Positions 41,940 to 53,078 are shown, numbered from the stretch's first letter. The stretch is DNA of 64,000 nt from Comamonadaceae bacterium (GCA_947375135.1 CANCER010000004.1:113682-177681); one strand, 5' to 3'. Numbers and translations: made by a program. Notes: generated by a model from the sequence alone, not told the origin.

Positions 41940-41971
41940 TTCATATATGAATCATCTATTCATAAATGAAT
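41940..41971. promoter_or_regulatory. Tandem palindromes, candidate operator in the divergent fucose promoter region
   Basis: TTCATATATGAA (41940-41951) is a perfect 12-base palindrome; ATTCATAAATGAAT (41958-41971) has perfect 6-base arms around AA. Both share the TTCAT-N2-ATGAA core and their centres are 19 bases apart, close to two helical turns. They sit between the IclR gene and the first catabolic gene, just upstream of the latter's ribosome site, where a bound repressor would block transcription. The assignment to the IclR protein is inferred. Confidence 0.6.
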
Positions 41972-41992
41972 TATTTAACCGGAGTTCAGTGC

Positions 41993-42754
41993 ATGCGTCA
42001 AGGTCGATTGGAAGGCAAAACGGTGTTGATCACCGCTGCGGCGCAAGGCATGGGACGGGCCAGCGCGCTGGCTTGCGCAGCCGAGGGTGCGCGGGTGATT
42101 GCCACCGATATTGATGCCGCCTTTCTGGCCAGCCTGGCGAAAGAGTCTGGCGCGATTCAGACCGAAATTCTCGATGTGTGCGATGCCGCCGCCGTGCAGG
42201 CCCTGGCCGTGCGCACACCTTCGCTGGACGTGCTGTTCAATTGCGCCGGCATTGTGGTCAATGGCTCGGTGGTGGACTGCACCGAGGCCGATTGGGACCG
42301 CAGCTTCGAGATCAACGTGAAAAGCATGTACCGCATGTGCCAGGCCTTTCTGCCCGGCATGCTGGCCCATGCCAAGGCGAACGGCGGCAGTGTGTCCATC
42401 ATCAACATGGCCTCCATGGCGTCGAGCATCAAGGGCTTTGCCAACCGCTGCGCCTATGGAGCAACCAAGGCGGCAGTGATCGGCCTGACCAAGTCGATTG
42501 CCGCAGACTTTGTGCGCCAGGGGGTGCGCTGCAATGCGCTGTGCCCCGGCACAGTGGATACACCCAGCTTGCGCGGACGCATTGCCAGCGCGCCTGACCC
42601 GGTGCAGGCAGAGAAAGACTTCATTGCGCGCCAACCCGTAGGCCGCCTGGCCACGGTGGCTGACATTACGCCGCTGGTGGTGTACCTGGCCAGTGACGAG
42701 TCGCAGTTTGTCACCGGGCAAGCCCTACTGGTGGATGGCGGCGTAACCATTTAG
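41993..42754 (+). CDS. SDR dehydrogenase, probable 2-keto-3-deoxy-L-fuconate dehydrogenase
   Basis: A 253-residue short-chain dehydrogenase. The NAD-binding motif is TAAAQGMGRA, FNCAGIV is the NAG-like motif, and the catalytic residues are in INMASMASS (Ser) and YGATK (Tyr, Lys). By analogy with characterised proteins from Xanthomonas and Burkholderia with the same gene set it oxidises 2-keto-3-deoxy-L-fuconate to the 2,4-diketo acid. ATG 41993 has CGGAG seven bases upstream; the upstream ATG at 41966 overlaps the candidate operator. First gene of the fucose operon. Confidence 0.82.
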   Translation: MRQGRLEGKTVLITAAAQGMGRASALACAAEGARVIATDIDAAFLASLAKESGAIQTEILDVCDAAAVQALAVRTPSLDVLFNCAGIVVNGSVVDCTEADWDRSFEINVKSMYRMCQAFLPGMLAHAKANGGSVSIINMASMASSIKGFANRCAYGATKAAVIGLTKSIAADFVRQGVRCNALCPGTVDTPSLRGRIASAPDPVQAEKDFIARQPVGRLATVADITPLVVYLASDESQFVTGQALLVDGGVTI

Positions 42755-42784
42755 GCTGCATTCTTTGCAGCAACAGGCAACACA

Positions 42785-44299
42785 GTGACCGCACTTATCT
42801 CCGTCAAGAACCTGAGCAAGTCCTTCCCAGGCGTCAAGGCCTTGCAGGATGTGCAGTTCGATCTGCAGGCCGGTGAGGTGCATGCGCTGATGGGCGAGAA
42901 CGGCGCGGGCAAATCCACACTGATGAAGATCCTGGCCGGGGTCTACACGCGTGACAGTGGCGAGGTGCTGCTCGATGGCGCGCCGGTGGAAATCACCAGC
43001 CCGGCCCATGCCCAGTCGCTGGCCATTGGCATCATCCACCAGGAGCTGTACTTGATGTCGCATCTGACGGCGGCGCAGAACATTTTTCTGGGGCGCGAGC
43101 CCAAGAGCAAGTCGGGCCTGTTTCTGGACGAAGACCAGCTCAACCGCGACACGCAGGCGCTGTTTGACCGCATGAACCTGGCCATGCCACCTGACACCCG
43201 CATTGGTGACCTCACGGTGGCCCGCCAGCAGATGGTGGAGATCGCCAAGGCGCTGTCGCACAAGTCGCGCGTACTGATCATGGATGAGCCCACAGCCGCG
43301 CTCAACAACGCCGAGATTGAAGAGCTGTTCCGCATCATCCGCCAGTTGCGGGAAGAGGGCGTGGGCATTGTCTACATCTCGCACAAGATGGACGAGATCC
43401 AGCGCATTGCCGACCGCATCACCGTGATGCGCGATGGCCGCTACATCAACACCGTGCCGGCGCAGACGCCCATGGCTGAGATCATCGCCATGATGGTGGG
43501 GCGCAAGTTGGAGACCACCGAGAAGATCATTCCGGACACCTCCAGCAACGAGGTGCTGCTGGATGTGCGCCGTCTGAACCGGGGGCGGGCCATCCGTGAT
43601 GTGAGCTTTACCGTGCGGCGTGGCGAGATTCTGGGTTTTGCCGGCCTGATGGGCGCCGGGCGCACCGAGGTGGCGCGCGCGGTCTTTGGTGCCGACGCGA
43701 TCGATTCCGGCGAGGTGCGCATGCGTGGCCAGTTGCTCACCCTGAAAACCCCGCGCGATGCGGTGCAGGCCGGCATCGGCTACCTGTCGGAAGACCGCAA
43801 GCATTTTGGCCTGGCCACCGGCATGGACGTGGAATCCAACATCACCCTGCCCAGCCTGCGCCGCTGGCTGAAGTGGGGTGTGTTTTTGAACCGGAGCGCC
43901 ATCCGTGCCATCGGGCAGGAGATGGTGGACAAGCTGCGCATCAAGACCCCGTCGCTCACGCAAGTGGCACGTCTGCTGTCCGGCGGCAACCAGCAGAAGG
44001 TGGTGATCGCCAAATGGCTGGTGCAGGACTGCGAGGTGCTGATTTTTGACGAGCCCACGCGTGGCATTGACGTGGGCGCCAAGAGCGAGATCTACAAGCT
44101 GGTCAACGACCTGGCCGCTGCGGGCAAGGCCATCATCGTGATATCGAGCGAGCTGCCGGAGGTGCTGCACCTGAGCCACCGCATTCTGGTGATGTGCGAG
44201 GGCCGCGTCACCGGCGACGTGTGCGGCCACAGCGCCACGCAAGAAAGCCTGATGGTGCTGGCCACACGCCGCGAAGAGCAGGTCGTTCCTTTCCACTGA
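42785..44299 (+). CDS. Sugar ABC transporter ATP-binding protein (RbsA/MglA-like)
   Basis: A 504-residue protein with two fused ABC ATPase domains, the layout of monosaccharide importers of the CUT2 family. The first domain has [14 protein letters not shown] (from about residue 37) and [12 protein letters not shown]; the second has the degenerate P-loop [16 protein letters not shown] and [15 protein letters not shown] with [14 protein letters not shown]. It starts at GTG. With the next two genes it forms an importer, likely for L-fucose given its place in the cluster. Confidence 0.92.
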   Translation: MTALISVKNLSKSFPGVKALQDVQFDLQAGEVHALMGENGAGKSTLMKILAGVYTRDSGEVLLDGAPVEITSPAHAQSLAIGIIHQELYLMSHLTAAQNIFLGREPKSKSGLFLDEDQLNRDTQALFDRMNLAMPPDTRIGDLTVARQQMVEIAKALSHKSRVLIMDEPTAALNNAEIEELFRIIRQLREEGVGIVYISHKMDEIQRIADRITVMRDGRYINTVPAQTPMAEIIAMMVGRKLETTEKIIPDTSSNEVLLDVRRLNRGRAIRDVSFTVRRGEILGFAGLMGAGRTEVARAVFGADAIDSGEVRMRGQLLTLKTPRDAVQAGIGYLSEDRKHFGLATGMDVESNITLPSLRRWLKWGVFLNRSAIRAIGQEMVDKLRIKTPSLTQVARLLSGGNQQKVVIAKWLVQDCEVLIFDEPTRGIDVGAKSEIYKLVNDLAAAGKAIIVISSELPEVLHLSHRILVMCEGRVTGDVCGHSATQESLMVLATRREEQVVPFH

Positions 44300-44321
44300 C
44301 GCAAACAGGAAGCAAAAATAC

Positions 44322-45323
44322 ATGTCCCAAGATGAACACAAGCCAGGTCTGTGGTCCCGCTTCTCCAGCGGCCAGGCCAAGCAGAAGTTGCTGGCCTTTG
44401 CCAGCCTGATTGCGCTGATCCTGATCTTCACGGCGCTCAAGCCCGAGGCCTTCATGACGCAGGACAACATCATTGGCATCCTGCAAAGCACCACGGTGAT
44501 TGGCGTGCTGGCCATTGCCAGCACCTTCATCATCATCACCTCGGGTATCGATTTGTCGGTGGGCGTGCTGATGACGTTTTGCGCGGTGATGGGCGGTGTG
44601 TTTCTGGTGAACCTGGGCTGGCCGCTGCCGCTGGGCGTGCTGGGTGCCATTGTGGTGGGGGCGCTCACCGGTTGCGTCTCCGGCCTGGCCATCACCAAGC
44701 TGAAGGTGCCGCCGTTTATCGCCACGCTGGGCATGATGATGCTGCTCAAGGGCATGTCTCTGCTGATCACCAACGCCCGCCCGATTTACTTCAACGACAT
44801 TGAGGGCTTTGACCAGATCGCCCTGGGTTCGGTCATTGGCGACATCTTTCCCGCGCTCATCATCCCCAACGGCGTGCTCATCATGTTTGTCATGGCCGTG
44901 GTGTGCGCAGTTATTCTGAACCGCACGGCCCTGGGCCGCTATACCTTTGCCCTGGGCAGCAACGAAGAAGCGGTGCGCCTGTCGGGGGTGGATGTGAACC
45001 GCTGGAAGGTCATCATCTACACCTTCAGCGGCGGCATTTGCGGCGTGGCCGGTTTGCTGATTGCCTCGCGTCTGAATTCGGCGCAACCCGCCTTGGGCCA
45101 GGGCTACGAGCTCGATGCGATTGCGGCGGTGGTGATTGGCGGCACCTCGCTGAGTGGCGGTGTGGGCACCATCCTGGGCACCATCATCGGCGCCTTCATC
45201 ATGAGCGTGCTGATCAACGGCCTGCGCATCATGTCGGTGGCGCAGGAGTGGCAAATGGTGCTCACCGGGCTGATCATCATTCTGGCGGTTTACACGGACA
45301 ACCTGCGGCGCGATAAGAAGTAG
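44322..45323 (+). CDS. Sugar ABC transporter permease (RbsC-like, CUT2)
   Basis: A 333-residue multi-pass permease of the RbsC/BPD_transp_2 family. Visible features are IASTFIIITSGIDLSVGVLM, the segment GALTGCVSGLAITKLKVPPF and TLGMMMLLKGMSLLI, then LDAIAAVVIGGTSLSGGVGT, which is the family hallmark. The ATG is preceded by an AGGAAG-like site. It lies 22 bases after the ATPase gene. Confidence 0.92.
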   Translation: MSQDEHKPGLWSRFSSGQAKQKLLAFASLIALILIFTALKPEAFMTQDNIIGILQSTTVIGVLAIASTFIIITSGIDLSVGVLMTFCAVMGGVFLVNLGWPLPLGVLGAIVVGALTGCVSGLAITKLKVPPFIATLGMMMLLKGMSLLITNARPIYFNDIEGFDQIALGSVIGDIFPALIIPNGVLIMFVMAVVCAVILNRTALGRYTFALGSNEEAVRLSGVDVNRWKVIIYTFSGGICGVAGLLIASRLNSAQPALGQGYELDAIAAVVIGGTSLSGGVGTILGTIIGAFIMSVLINGLRIMSVAQEWQMVLTGLIIILAVYTDNLRRDKK

Positions 45324-45464
45324 TGCGCAGGCGTGTCCCTCCCTTGTCATTCCATTTTTAGGAGAGCCCCGTACGACCCTTCATCCGCACCCGCGTTACC
45401 TTTTTGCTAGTTGAGTTTGATTTGATTTTTCGTTGACCGATTTTTTATAAACAGGAGACACACC

Positions 45465-46409
45465 ATGAACTTGAAGAGAAAACTGTTGGTATTGACTGCA
45501 GGCCTGGCACTGGCCGGCATGGGCACTTTTGCGAGCGCACAGGAAATCTACATTCCGCTGATTTCCAAGGGCTTTCAGCACCAGTTCTGGCAGGCCGTGA
45601 AGCAGGGCGCGGACCAGGCCGCCAAGGACTACAAGGTCAAGGTCACCTTTGAAGGCCCCGAGACCGAGCAGCAGGTGGACAAGCAGATCGACATGCTGGC
45701 GGCCGCATTGGCCAAGAACCCCAAGGCCATTGGCCTGGCTGCACTCGACAGCAAGGCAGCCATCCCGCTGCTGAAAAAAGCCCAGGCTGCCAAGATCCCG
45801 GTCATCGCGTTTGACTCGGGCGTGGACAGCGACATCGTGGTGACCACCGCACAGACCGACAGCAAGGCAGCCGCTTCGCTGGCAGCTGACAAGATGGCCG
45901 AAAAAATTGGTGGCAAGGGCGAAGTGGCTGTGATCGGCCATGACCAGACCAGCACCACCGGCACCAACCGCCGCGACGGTTTTGTCGACCAGATCAAGGC
46001 CAAGTACCCCAACATCAAGGTGGTGGACATTCAGTACGGCGGTGGCGACCACCTCAAGTCGGCTGAAATTGCCAAGACCCTGATGCAGGCACACCCCCAG
46101 CTCAAGGGCATCTTCGGTACCAACGAAGGTTCGGCCATCGGTGCGGGCAAGGGTCTGAAGGAAGCCAAGAAGACCGGCGTGGTCATCATCGGCTTTGACT
46201 CCGGCAAGGCACAGAAGGACATGATCAAAGACGGCACGATTGCCGGCGCGATCACCCAGAACCCTGTGGGCATTGGCTACAAGACGGTGGAAGCCGCGGT
46301 GAAGGCGCTCAAGGGCGAGAAGTTGCCCAAGATCATCGACACCGGTTTCTACTACTACGACAAGTCCAACATGGCAGATCCCAAGATCGCTGCTGTTTTG
46401 TACGATTAA
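45465..46409 (+). CDS. Sugar ABC transporter substrate-binding protein (RbsB-like)
   Basis: A 314-residue periplasmic binding protein with a signal peptide ending near FASAQE. The type I fold shows as IYIPLISKGFQHQFWQAV, KQIDMLAAALAKNPKAIGLA, IPVIAFDSGVDSDIV, and TNEGSAIGAGKGL with GFDSGKAQKDMIKDG. The 141-base upstream gap is A/T-rich and AGGAGA lies 6 bases before the ATG, so this high-demand subunit may have its own promoter. The ligand is inferred to be L-fucose or a related 6-deoxy sugar. Confidence 0.92.
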   Translation: MNLKRKLLVLTAGLALAGMGTFASAQEIYIPLISKGFQHQFWQAVKQGADQAAKDYKVKVTFEGPETEQQVDKQIDMLAAALAKNPKAIGLAALDSKAAIPLLKKAQAAKIPVIAFDSGVDSDIVVTTAQTDSKAAASLAADKMAEKIGGKGEVAVIGHDQTSTTGTNRRDGFVDQIKAKYPNIKVVDIQYGGGDHLKSAEIAKTLMQAHPQLKGIFGTNEGSAIGAGKGLKEAKKTGVVIIGFDSGKAQKDMIKDGTIAGAITQNPVGIGYKTVEAAVKALKGEKLPKIIDTGFYYYDKSNMADPKIAAVLYD

Positions 46410-46452
46410 AGAGAGCCCCGGTCCAGGCTGTGCCTGGCCCCCTGCGGGGGTG

Positions 46453-46485
46453 CATGCGTTCCAGGGGTGACCCAGTGAACGCATG
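46453..46485. repeat. Inverted repeat downstream of the binding-protein gene
   Basis: CATGCGTTC (46453-46461) and GAACGCATG (46477-46485) are a perfect 9-base inverted repeat with a 15-base spacer. It lies between the binding-protein stop and a terminator-like hairpin. It could stabilise the 3' end of the transport mRNA or be an operator. Nothing else in the window matches it. Confidence 0.4.
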
Positions 46486-46492
46486 GTGTTTG

Positions 46493-46522
46493 AAGGGGCG
46501 GGCCTCGTGGCTCGCCCTTTTG
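46493..46522 (+). terminator. Rho-independent terminator between transport and catabolic genes
   Basis: AAGGGGCGGGCC (46493-46504) can pair with GGCTCGCCCTTTT (46509-46521) around TCGT; the stem has 12 pairs including two G-U, and it ends in a short T-run (CCCTTTTG). Placed after the binding-protein gene and 30 bases before the FAH hydrolase gene, it may attenuate read-through into the enzyme genes. Confidence 0.6.
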
Positions 46523-46553
46523 TATTGGTGTGTATGTTCAAAGGAAGAATAAA

Positions 46554-47408
46554 GTGAAATTAGTGCGCTATGGATTGCCAGGACAGGAAAAGCCCGGCGT
46601 GTTGGACAGCCAGGGTCGTGTGCGCGACCTGTCGGACCTGATCCCGGATGTCTCCGGTGCCGTGCTGTTGCCCCATAGCCTGGAGCGCTTGCGCGCCGTC
46701 GACATCAACAGCCTGCCCCTGGTACCCGGCACACCGCAACAAGATTTGCGCCTGGGTGCTTGTGTCGGCAAGATCGGCAAGTTCATCTGCATCGGCCTCA
46801 ATTACGCAGACCATGCGGCCGAGTCCGGCATGCCGGTGCCACCCGAGCCGGTGGTGTTCAACAAATGGACCAGCGCGGTCGTCGGCCCCGACGACCACGT
46901 GGAAATTCCCCGCGGCTCGCTCAAGACCGACTGGGAAGTGGAACTGGGTGTGGTCATCGGCAAAGGCGGGCGCTACATCGAAGAGGCCGATGCGCTGTCG
47001 CATGTGGCCGGTTATTGCGTGGTGAACGACGTCTCCGAGCGCGAATACCAGCTCGAGCGCGCCGGCACCTGGGACAAGGGCAAGGGCTGCGACACCTTCG
47101 GCCCCACCGGCCCCTGGTTGGTGACAGCCGACGAAGTGCCGGACTCCAATGCGCTGAAGATGTGGCTGGAGGTGGATGGCAAGCGCTACCAGAACGGCAG
47201 CACCGCCACCATGGTCTACAAGGTGCCGTTTTTGATCAGCTACCTGAGCCGCTTCATGAGCCTGCAGCCCGGGGATGTGATTTCTACCGGCACCCCGCCC
47301 GGTGTGGGCATGGGCCAGAAGCCGCCGGTGTACTTGCGCGCCGGCCAGGTGATCCATTTGGGTATTGAGGGTCTGGGTACACAAACCCAGACCACCGTGC
47401 AGGCCTGA
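46554..47408 (+). CDS. FAH family hydrolase, probable 2,4-diketo-3-deoxy-L-fuconate hydrolase
   Basis: A 284-residue fumarylacetoacetate hydrolase fold protein. Signature parts are FICIGLNYADHAAESG, VVGPDDHVEIPRGS, DWEVELGVVIG (metal-binding Glu/Asp), GPWLVTADEV, and VISTGTPPGVGMG. In the characterised oxidative fucose pathway this enzyme splits 2,4-diketo-3-deoxy-L-fuconate into pyruvate and L-lactate, so it would finish the route. A GTG start at 46554 with AAGGAAGA upstream is chosen. Ureidoglycolate lyase is a common but less fitting annotation here. Confidence 0.85.
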   Translation: MKLVRYGLPGQEKPGVLDSQGRVRDLSDLIPDVSGAVLLPHSLERLRAVDINSLPLVPGTPQQDLRLGACVGKIGKFICIGLNYADHAAESGMPVPPEPVVFNKWTSAVVGPDDHVEIPRGSLKTDWEVELGVVIGKGGRYIEEADALSHVAGYCVVNDVSEREYQLERAGTWDKGKGCDTFGPTGPWLVTADEVPDSNALKMWLEVDGKRYQNGSTATMVYKVPFLISYLSRFMSLQPGDVISTGTPPGVGMGQKPPVYLRAGQVIHLGIEGLGTQTQTTVQA

Positions 47409-47440
47409 GCGCAACTTTTCTCCATTTCTGAAGGTCCGCG

Positions 47441-48721
47441 ATGACTGTCATTACTTCCTTGCGCGTGGTCGACGTGCGTTTCCCGACGTCCCACCAACTG
47501 GACGGATCGGATGCCATGAATCCGGACCCGGACTACTCGGCCGCCTATGTCATTCTGGGCACGGATGCGCCGGGCAAAGAGGGCCATGGCCTGACCTTCA
47601 CCATCGGGCGCGGTAACGAGATTTGCTGCGCCGCCATCAAGGCCTTGGAGCCCTTGGTGGTCGGGCTGGACATGGCCTGGGTGGCCGAGGATATGGGCCG
47701 TTTCTGGCGCCACATCACCTCCGACAGCCAGTTGCGCTGGATCGGCCCGGACAAGGGTGCGATCCACCTGGCCACCGGCGCGGTGGTGAACGCCGTGTGG
47801 GACCTGTGGGCCAAGCTCGAAGGCGTGCCGGTGTGGAAGCTGGTGTCGCGCATGCGCCCCGAAGAGATCGTGAAGCTGATTGACTTCCGCTACATCACCG
47901 ATTGCATCACCCCCGAAGAAGCGCTGGCCCTGCTGAAAGCGCAGGAGCCGGGCAAGGCCGAACGCCTGGCCATCCTGGAGCGGGAGGGCTACCCCTGCTA
48001 CACCACGTCCGCCGGATGGCTGGGCTATGACGACGCCAAGCTGCGCCGTCTGTGCCAGGAGGCGATTGATGCCGGTTTCAACCACGTGAAGATGAAGGTG
48101 GGCCGCGACAAGGCCGATGACATCCGCCGCCTGACCATTGCCCGCGAGGTGCTGGGCCCGGACCGCCAGCTGATGATTGACGCCAACCAGGTCTGGGAAG
48201 TGAACCAGGCCGTGGAGTGGGTGAACGACCTGGCCTTTTGCAAGCCCTGGTTCATCGAAGAGCCGACCAGTCCGGACGACATTGAGGGCCACCGCGTCAT
48301 TCGTGAAGGCGTGGCACCCGTGAAAGTGGCCACGGGCGAGATGTGCCAGAACCGCATCATCTTCAAGCAGCTCATCATGCGCGGAGCCATCGACGTGGTG
48401 CAAATCGATTCATGTCGCCTGGGCGGCGTGAACGAAATCCTGGCCGTGATGCTGATGGCCGCCAAATACAAACTGCCGGTGTGCCCGCACGCAGGTGGCG
48501 TGGGCCTGTGCGAATACGTGCAGCACCTCTCCATGATCGACTACCTGTGCATTGCCGGCACGCGCGAGGGCCGTGTCATTGAGTATGTGGACCATTTGCA
48601 CGAGCACTTCATGGAGCCCTGCGTGATCCGCAACGCGGCCTACATGCCGCCTGCGCTGCCGGGCTTCTCGATTGAGATGAAGCCGCAGTCGCTGGTGGAT
48701 TACGCATTCAAACGCGGTTGA
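47441..48721 (+). CDS. L-fuconate dehydratase (enolase superfamily)
   Basis: A 426-residue mandelate racemase-like enolase superfamily enzyme. It matches the Xanthomonas campestris L-fuconate dehydratase over its whole length, starting VRFPTSHQLDGSDAMNPDPD. The catalytic KMKVG (Lys pair), metal ligands in IDANQ, FIEEPTSPDD and ATGE, and the QIDSCRLGG and CPHAGGVGLCE (Asp, His acid-base pair) are all kept. It dehydrates L-fuconate to 2-keto-3-deoxy-L-fuconate. One nearby difference is ATGEMCQN where the Xanthomonas protein, as I recall it, has a His after the metal Glu. Confidence 0.92.
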   Translation: MTVITSLRVVDVRFPTSHQLDGSDAMNPDPDYSAAYVILGTDAPGKEGHGLTFTIGRGNEICCAAIKALEPLVVGLDMAWVAEDMGRFWRHITSDSQLRWIGPDKGAIHLATGAVVNAVWDLWAKLEGVPVWKLVSRMRPEEIVKLIDFRYITDCITPEEALALLKAQEPGKAERLAILEREGYPCYTTSAGWLGYDDAKLRRLCQEAIDAGFNHVKMKVGRDKADDIRRLTIAREVLGPDRQLMIDANQVWEVNQAVEWVNDLAFCKPWFIEEPTSPDDIEGHRVIREGVAPVKVATGEMCQNRIIFKQLIMRGAIDVVQIDSCRLGGVNEILAVMLMAAKYKLPVCPHAGGVGLCEYVQHLSMIDYLCIAGTREGRVIEYVDHLHEHFMEPCVIRNAAYMPPALPGFSIEMKPQSLVDYAFKRG

Positions 48722-48757
48722 AGCACCAGACCTCAGAAGGTACAGGAAGACAAGCAC

Positions 48758-50433
<1,676 letters not shown>

Positions 50434-50440
50434 TGCCCTC

Positions 50441-51100
50441 TTAACGCCAGTGGCGGTGGCCCCGGTAGCCGCCGCCCCAGTAGCCGAAGCCAAAGTCCAG
50501 CGTGACCGGCGGGTAGTAGTACGGACGCGGGTAGTACACCGGATACACCGGTTGCGTGACGACCACCGGCGGTGGTGCCTCGTACACCGGAATATCGGCT
50601 TCATAGGTACGGCGCTGTTCGCTGCTGATGGCACCCACAGGGCCGATTTGCAAGGCCAGCGTGGGGCCGGGATCGTGCGGCATCTGCGCCGAGTACTGCT
50701 TGCCTGCAAATTCGTAAACCACGTTGTAAGCCACTGCGCGATTTTCGTAACTGGTCTGGGTGCTGCACTGACGCACGGTACGCAACTCTGTCTCTGGTGC
50801 GCCCTCGATGCGGTCGCCGACCACCGAGCCGCCTACGGCGCCCAGCACGGTGGCAGCGGCCCGTCCGGCACCGTGACCACCGGCTGCATTGCCCAGTGCG
50901 CCACCGACAATCGCACCCACCACCGCACCAGCGCCCGATTTGGGCTGCTGTACCGCCACTTGCTGATCGGTGCAGACCTGGCGCTGAACGGGCACTTGCT
51001 GCAGGACCGGCGTGGCAGAAATTACACGTGCAATATCGACTGCCAAAACAGAACCGCAGGCACTGCCTGCGGCCACAAGCACGATAAAAGCTTTTTTCAT
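50441..51100 (-). CDS. Glycine zipper 2TM domain envelope protein
   Basis: A 219-residue exported protein: signal peptide (about residues 1-20), a glycine-zipper segment GAVVGAIVGGALGNAAGGHG with VLGAVGGSVVGD (about 55-90), a middle region with two Cys, and a low-complexity Tyr/Pro/Gly/His-rich tail (PVYYPRPYYYPP, then GGGYRGHRHWR). Proteins with this 17-kDa-antigen-like zipper are common in the proteobacterial envelope. AGGGGATC lies upstream of ATG 51100. No specific function can be given. Confidence 0.82.
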   Translation of the reverse strand: MKKAFIVLVAAGSACGSVLAVDIARVISATPVLQQVPVQRQVCTDQQVAVQQPKSGAGAVVGAIVGGALGNAAGGHGAGRAAATVLGAVGGSVVGDRIEGAPETELRTVRQCSTQTSYENRAVAYNVVYEFAGKQYSAQMPHDPGPTLALQIGPVGAISSEQRRTYEADIPVYEAPPPVVVTQPVYPVYYPRPYYYPPVTLDFGFGYWGGGYRGHRHWR

Positions 51101-51194
51101 GGTGAGATCCCCTTCAAGGGCCACTCCGGTGGAATGGCTATCTCCCTGTAACGCTTCGGGGTCAGGGCGTGGCCGACAGTCTTTACACCCGGTA

Positions 51195-52103
51195 TCAATT
51201 GTCCCAGTCGCCGCCGCCTGCGTCGGAGGAGCCGGCGTCATCCCAACTGGTATCGCTGACGCCAAAGTTCTGGCCACCCATGTCCGCATTGGCATTGCCG
51301 CCGCCCATGGGTTCGTAGGTGTTGGCGCCGCCGTTGTCAGCCGCCCGGGCGCCCGACTCGTGGTTGCCCATCAGGTTGCGGCCAATGGCTTCTGCGGCCA
51401 TGACGCCGGCACCCACGGCCAGGCCCGTGGCCACGCCACCCATGATTCTTCCGCCTATGCCAGAACCGCCAGGCTGCTGGCCATACATGGGCTGCTGTCC
51501 ATACCCTTGTTGTCCATAGCCGGGCTGACCGTAGGCAGGCTGCATGGCCGGTGCGCCAAAGGTTTGCGGGCCGTTCAGTCCATTGCCGTAGCTGGCAGGC
51601 TGTTCATACGATTGCGCTGGCGTCTTGCGGCGGAAGATGAAATAGCCGGCAACGATAGCGGCTCCAGCCAGCAGGGCCGGCAGCAGCCAGGAACTGGACG
51701 ACTTGGCGGGTGCTGCGGGCGCATCGTACGTCACGCTGGAGGTGGCGGGCACTGCCAGCGTTCGCGCGGCGAGCTGCTTTTGCAATGCCTGAACCGCTTC
51801 GGGTTTGGCAAAGGGCAGGCCGGGTGCGAATTTTTCGGCTGTGCTCAGCGCCTCACGCGCCTTGGGCAGGTTGCCCTGGCGGGCGTACAACTCGCTTTGC
51901 ACGAAATACGCTTTGGCGCTCTTGGGGTGCGCGACCAGCACTTGCTGCACCATCACTTGGGCCTGGTCCAGTTTGCCCGCTTGCGCCGTGGCATAGATCT
52001 GGTTCATGGTCGGCTCCTGCTGGGCCATGGCCAGACCCGCATGCAGGAATGCAGCGAGCAACAGCCAGCGGAATGCAGTGTGAACGAATGAGAGGTAACG
52101 CAT
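51195..52103 (-). CDS. TPR-containing, Gln/Gly-rich membrane protein
   Basis: A 302-residue protein with a signal peptide (cleavage near AMAQQ), a tetratricopeptide region (about residues 30-90, GKLDQAQVMVQQVLVAHPKS and GNLPKAREALSTAEKF), a membrane helix (about 142-160, LLPALLAGAAIVAGYFIF), then YGQP/GYGQQ repeats and a glycine-zipper stretch (GIGGRIMGGVATGLAVGAGV), ending in an acidic Trp-Asp tail. Similar proteins are seen in Burkholderiales without known function. ATG 52103 starts the signal peptide; the in-frame codons before it are not protein-like. Confidence 0.75.
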   Translation of the reverse strand: MRYLSFVHTAFRWLLLAAFLHAGLAMAQQEPTMNQIYATAQAGKLDQAQVMVQQVLVAHPKSAKAYFVQSELYARQGNLPKAREALSTAEKFAPGLPFAKPEAVQALQKQLAARTLAVPATSSVTYDAPAAPAKSSSSWLLPALLAGAAIVAGYFIFRRKTPAQSYEQPASYGNGLNGPQTFGAPAMQPAYGQPGYGQQGYGQQPMYGQQPGGSGIGGRIMGGVATGLAVGAGVMAAEAIGRNLMGNHESGARAADNGGANTYEPMGGGNANADMGGQNFGVSDTSWDDAGSSDAGGGDWDN

Positions 52104-52275
52104 GGGGTGAACCTTCTGTTTAAAAACGTAACAAGCACATGATGCTGCCAGAGTGCCGATTTTCAAGCACCCGCGCGTTGCAATTGGGTAAAGCCGGTCT
52201 TCAATCGGGGCACGCCTGGGTGCGCTGGCGGCCTCTCTGCTGTTCACAGCAGTCCAGCGCCCGCACCCGGGCCCG

Positions 52276-53049
52276 TCAGGCGGCGGTATTCAGACTGCGC
52301 CGCTGGTCCAGAAAGTGGGCCCAAACCAGCCATAGCGTGGGCGCAAGCACCAGCAGCACAGAGCTGACTTGCGCGAAATCGCCTTCGACCAGCGGCTCGA
52401 TGCGTTCGTGCCAATAGGCATTGTCAAGACCGGGCAGCATATTCACTTCGGTAAATTCGAACAGACTCTTGAATAGCAGCAGGGCGGCGAACGCCAGCAT
52501 GAAAACGGCGGTGACGTTGAAGAAACGGGACAGGTTGACCTGCTTGCCGTAGCGCACCCAGAGCATGGCCACGCTGGCCGCAATGCCGGTTCCCAACATA
52601 CCACCCATGAACATGGGACGCATCTCGGAATTGCCGGCCAACGACGCCAACATGGTGGCGGATTCCACGCCCTCGCGGCCCACCATCAATAGCGTGAAAG
52701 CAAAAACCGCTCCCCAGGCGCGGGAGCCGTCCAGTACCGTGGCCTTGGCCATGCCTGCAGAAATTTCGCCCCCCATGTGCTTGCCCATTTTCAGCATCGT
52801 CACTACGCACCAGATCACGGCAGCAGCAGCCACCAAGGCCAGAGCGCCTTCCCAGGCGGGAGACGTTGACCCGACTTCAGCCAGCGCAACCCCCAGCCCG
52901 ATGGACAGTGCCAGCGCCACGCCGAGCCCGACACGCACGGCGTTGATGAGGGGTAGGCGTCCGGTCTTTCGCAGATACAGGGTGGCGATGGCCACCATGA
53001 GGAAAGCTTCCAGACCTTCGCGGAAAGTAATAAGCAGGGTTGTGAACAT
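52276..53049 (-). CDS. FTR1 family iron permease
   Basis: A 257-residue membrane protein of the FTR1/EfeU oxidase-dependent ferric iron permease family, with about seven helices. Both REXXE motifs are present: REGLE near the N-terminus and REGVE in the middle, the residues that bind Fe3+. Start at ATG 53049 places the first helix correctly. No EfeO/EfeB partner is adjacent; a Fur-box-like site lies 30 bases upstream, suggesting iron-repressed expression. Confidence 0.9.
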   Translation of the reverse strand: MFTTLLITFREGLEAFLMVAIATLYLRKTGRLPLINAVRVGLGVALALSIGLGVALAEVGSTSPAWEGALALVAAAAVIWCVVTMLKMGKHMGGEISAGMAKATVLDGSRAWGAVFAFTLLMVGREGVESATMLASLAGNSEMRPMFMGGMLGTGIAASVAMLWVRYGKQVNLSRFFNVTAVFMLAFAALLLFKSLFEFTEVNMLPGLDNAYWHERIEPLVEGDFAQVSSVLLVLAPTLWLVWAHFLDQRRSLNTAA

Positions 53050-53078
53050 GTGCGGGCCTCTATTCGATGATGGCTGAA

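Noticed and set aside
45422..45451. Promoter TTGATT-18-TATAAA before the binding-protein gene
   Set aside because: The resulting transcript start would fall on the ribosome-binding site, leaving no usable leader.
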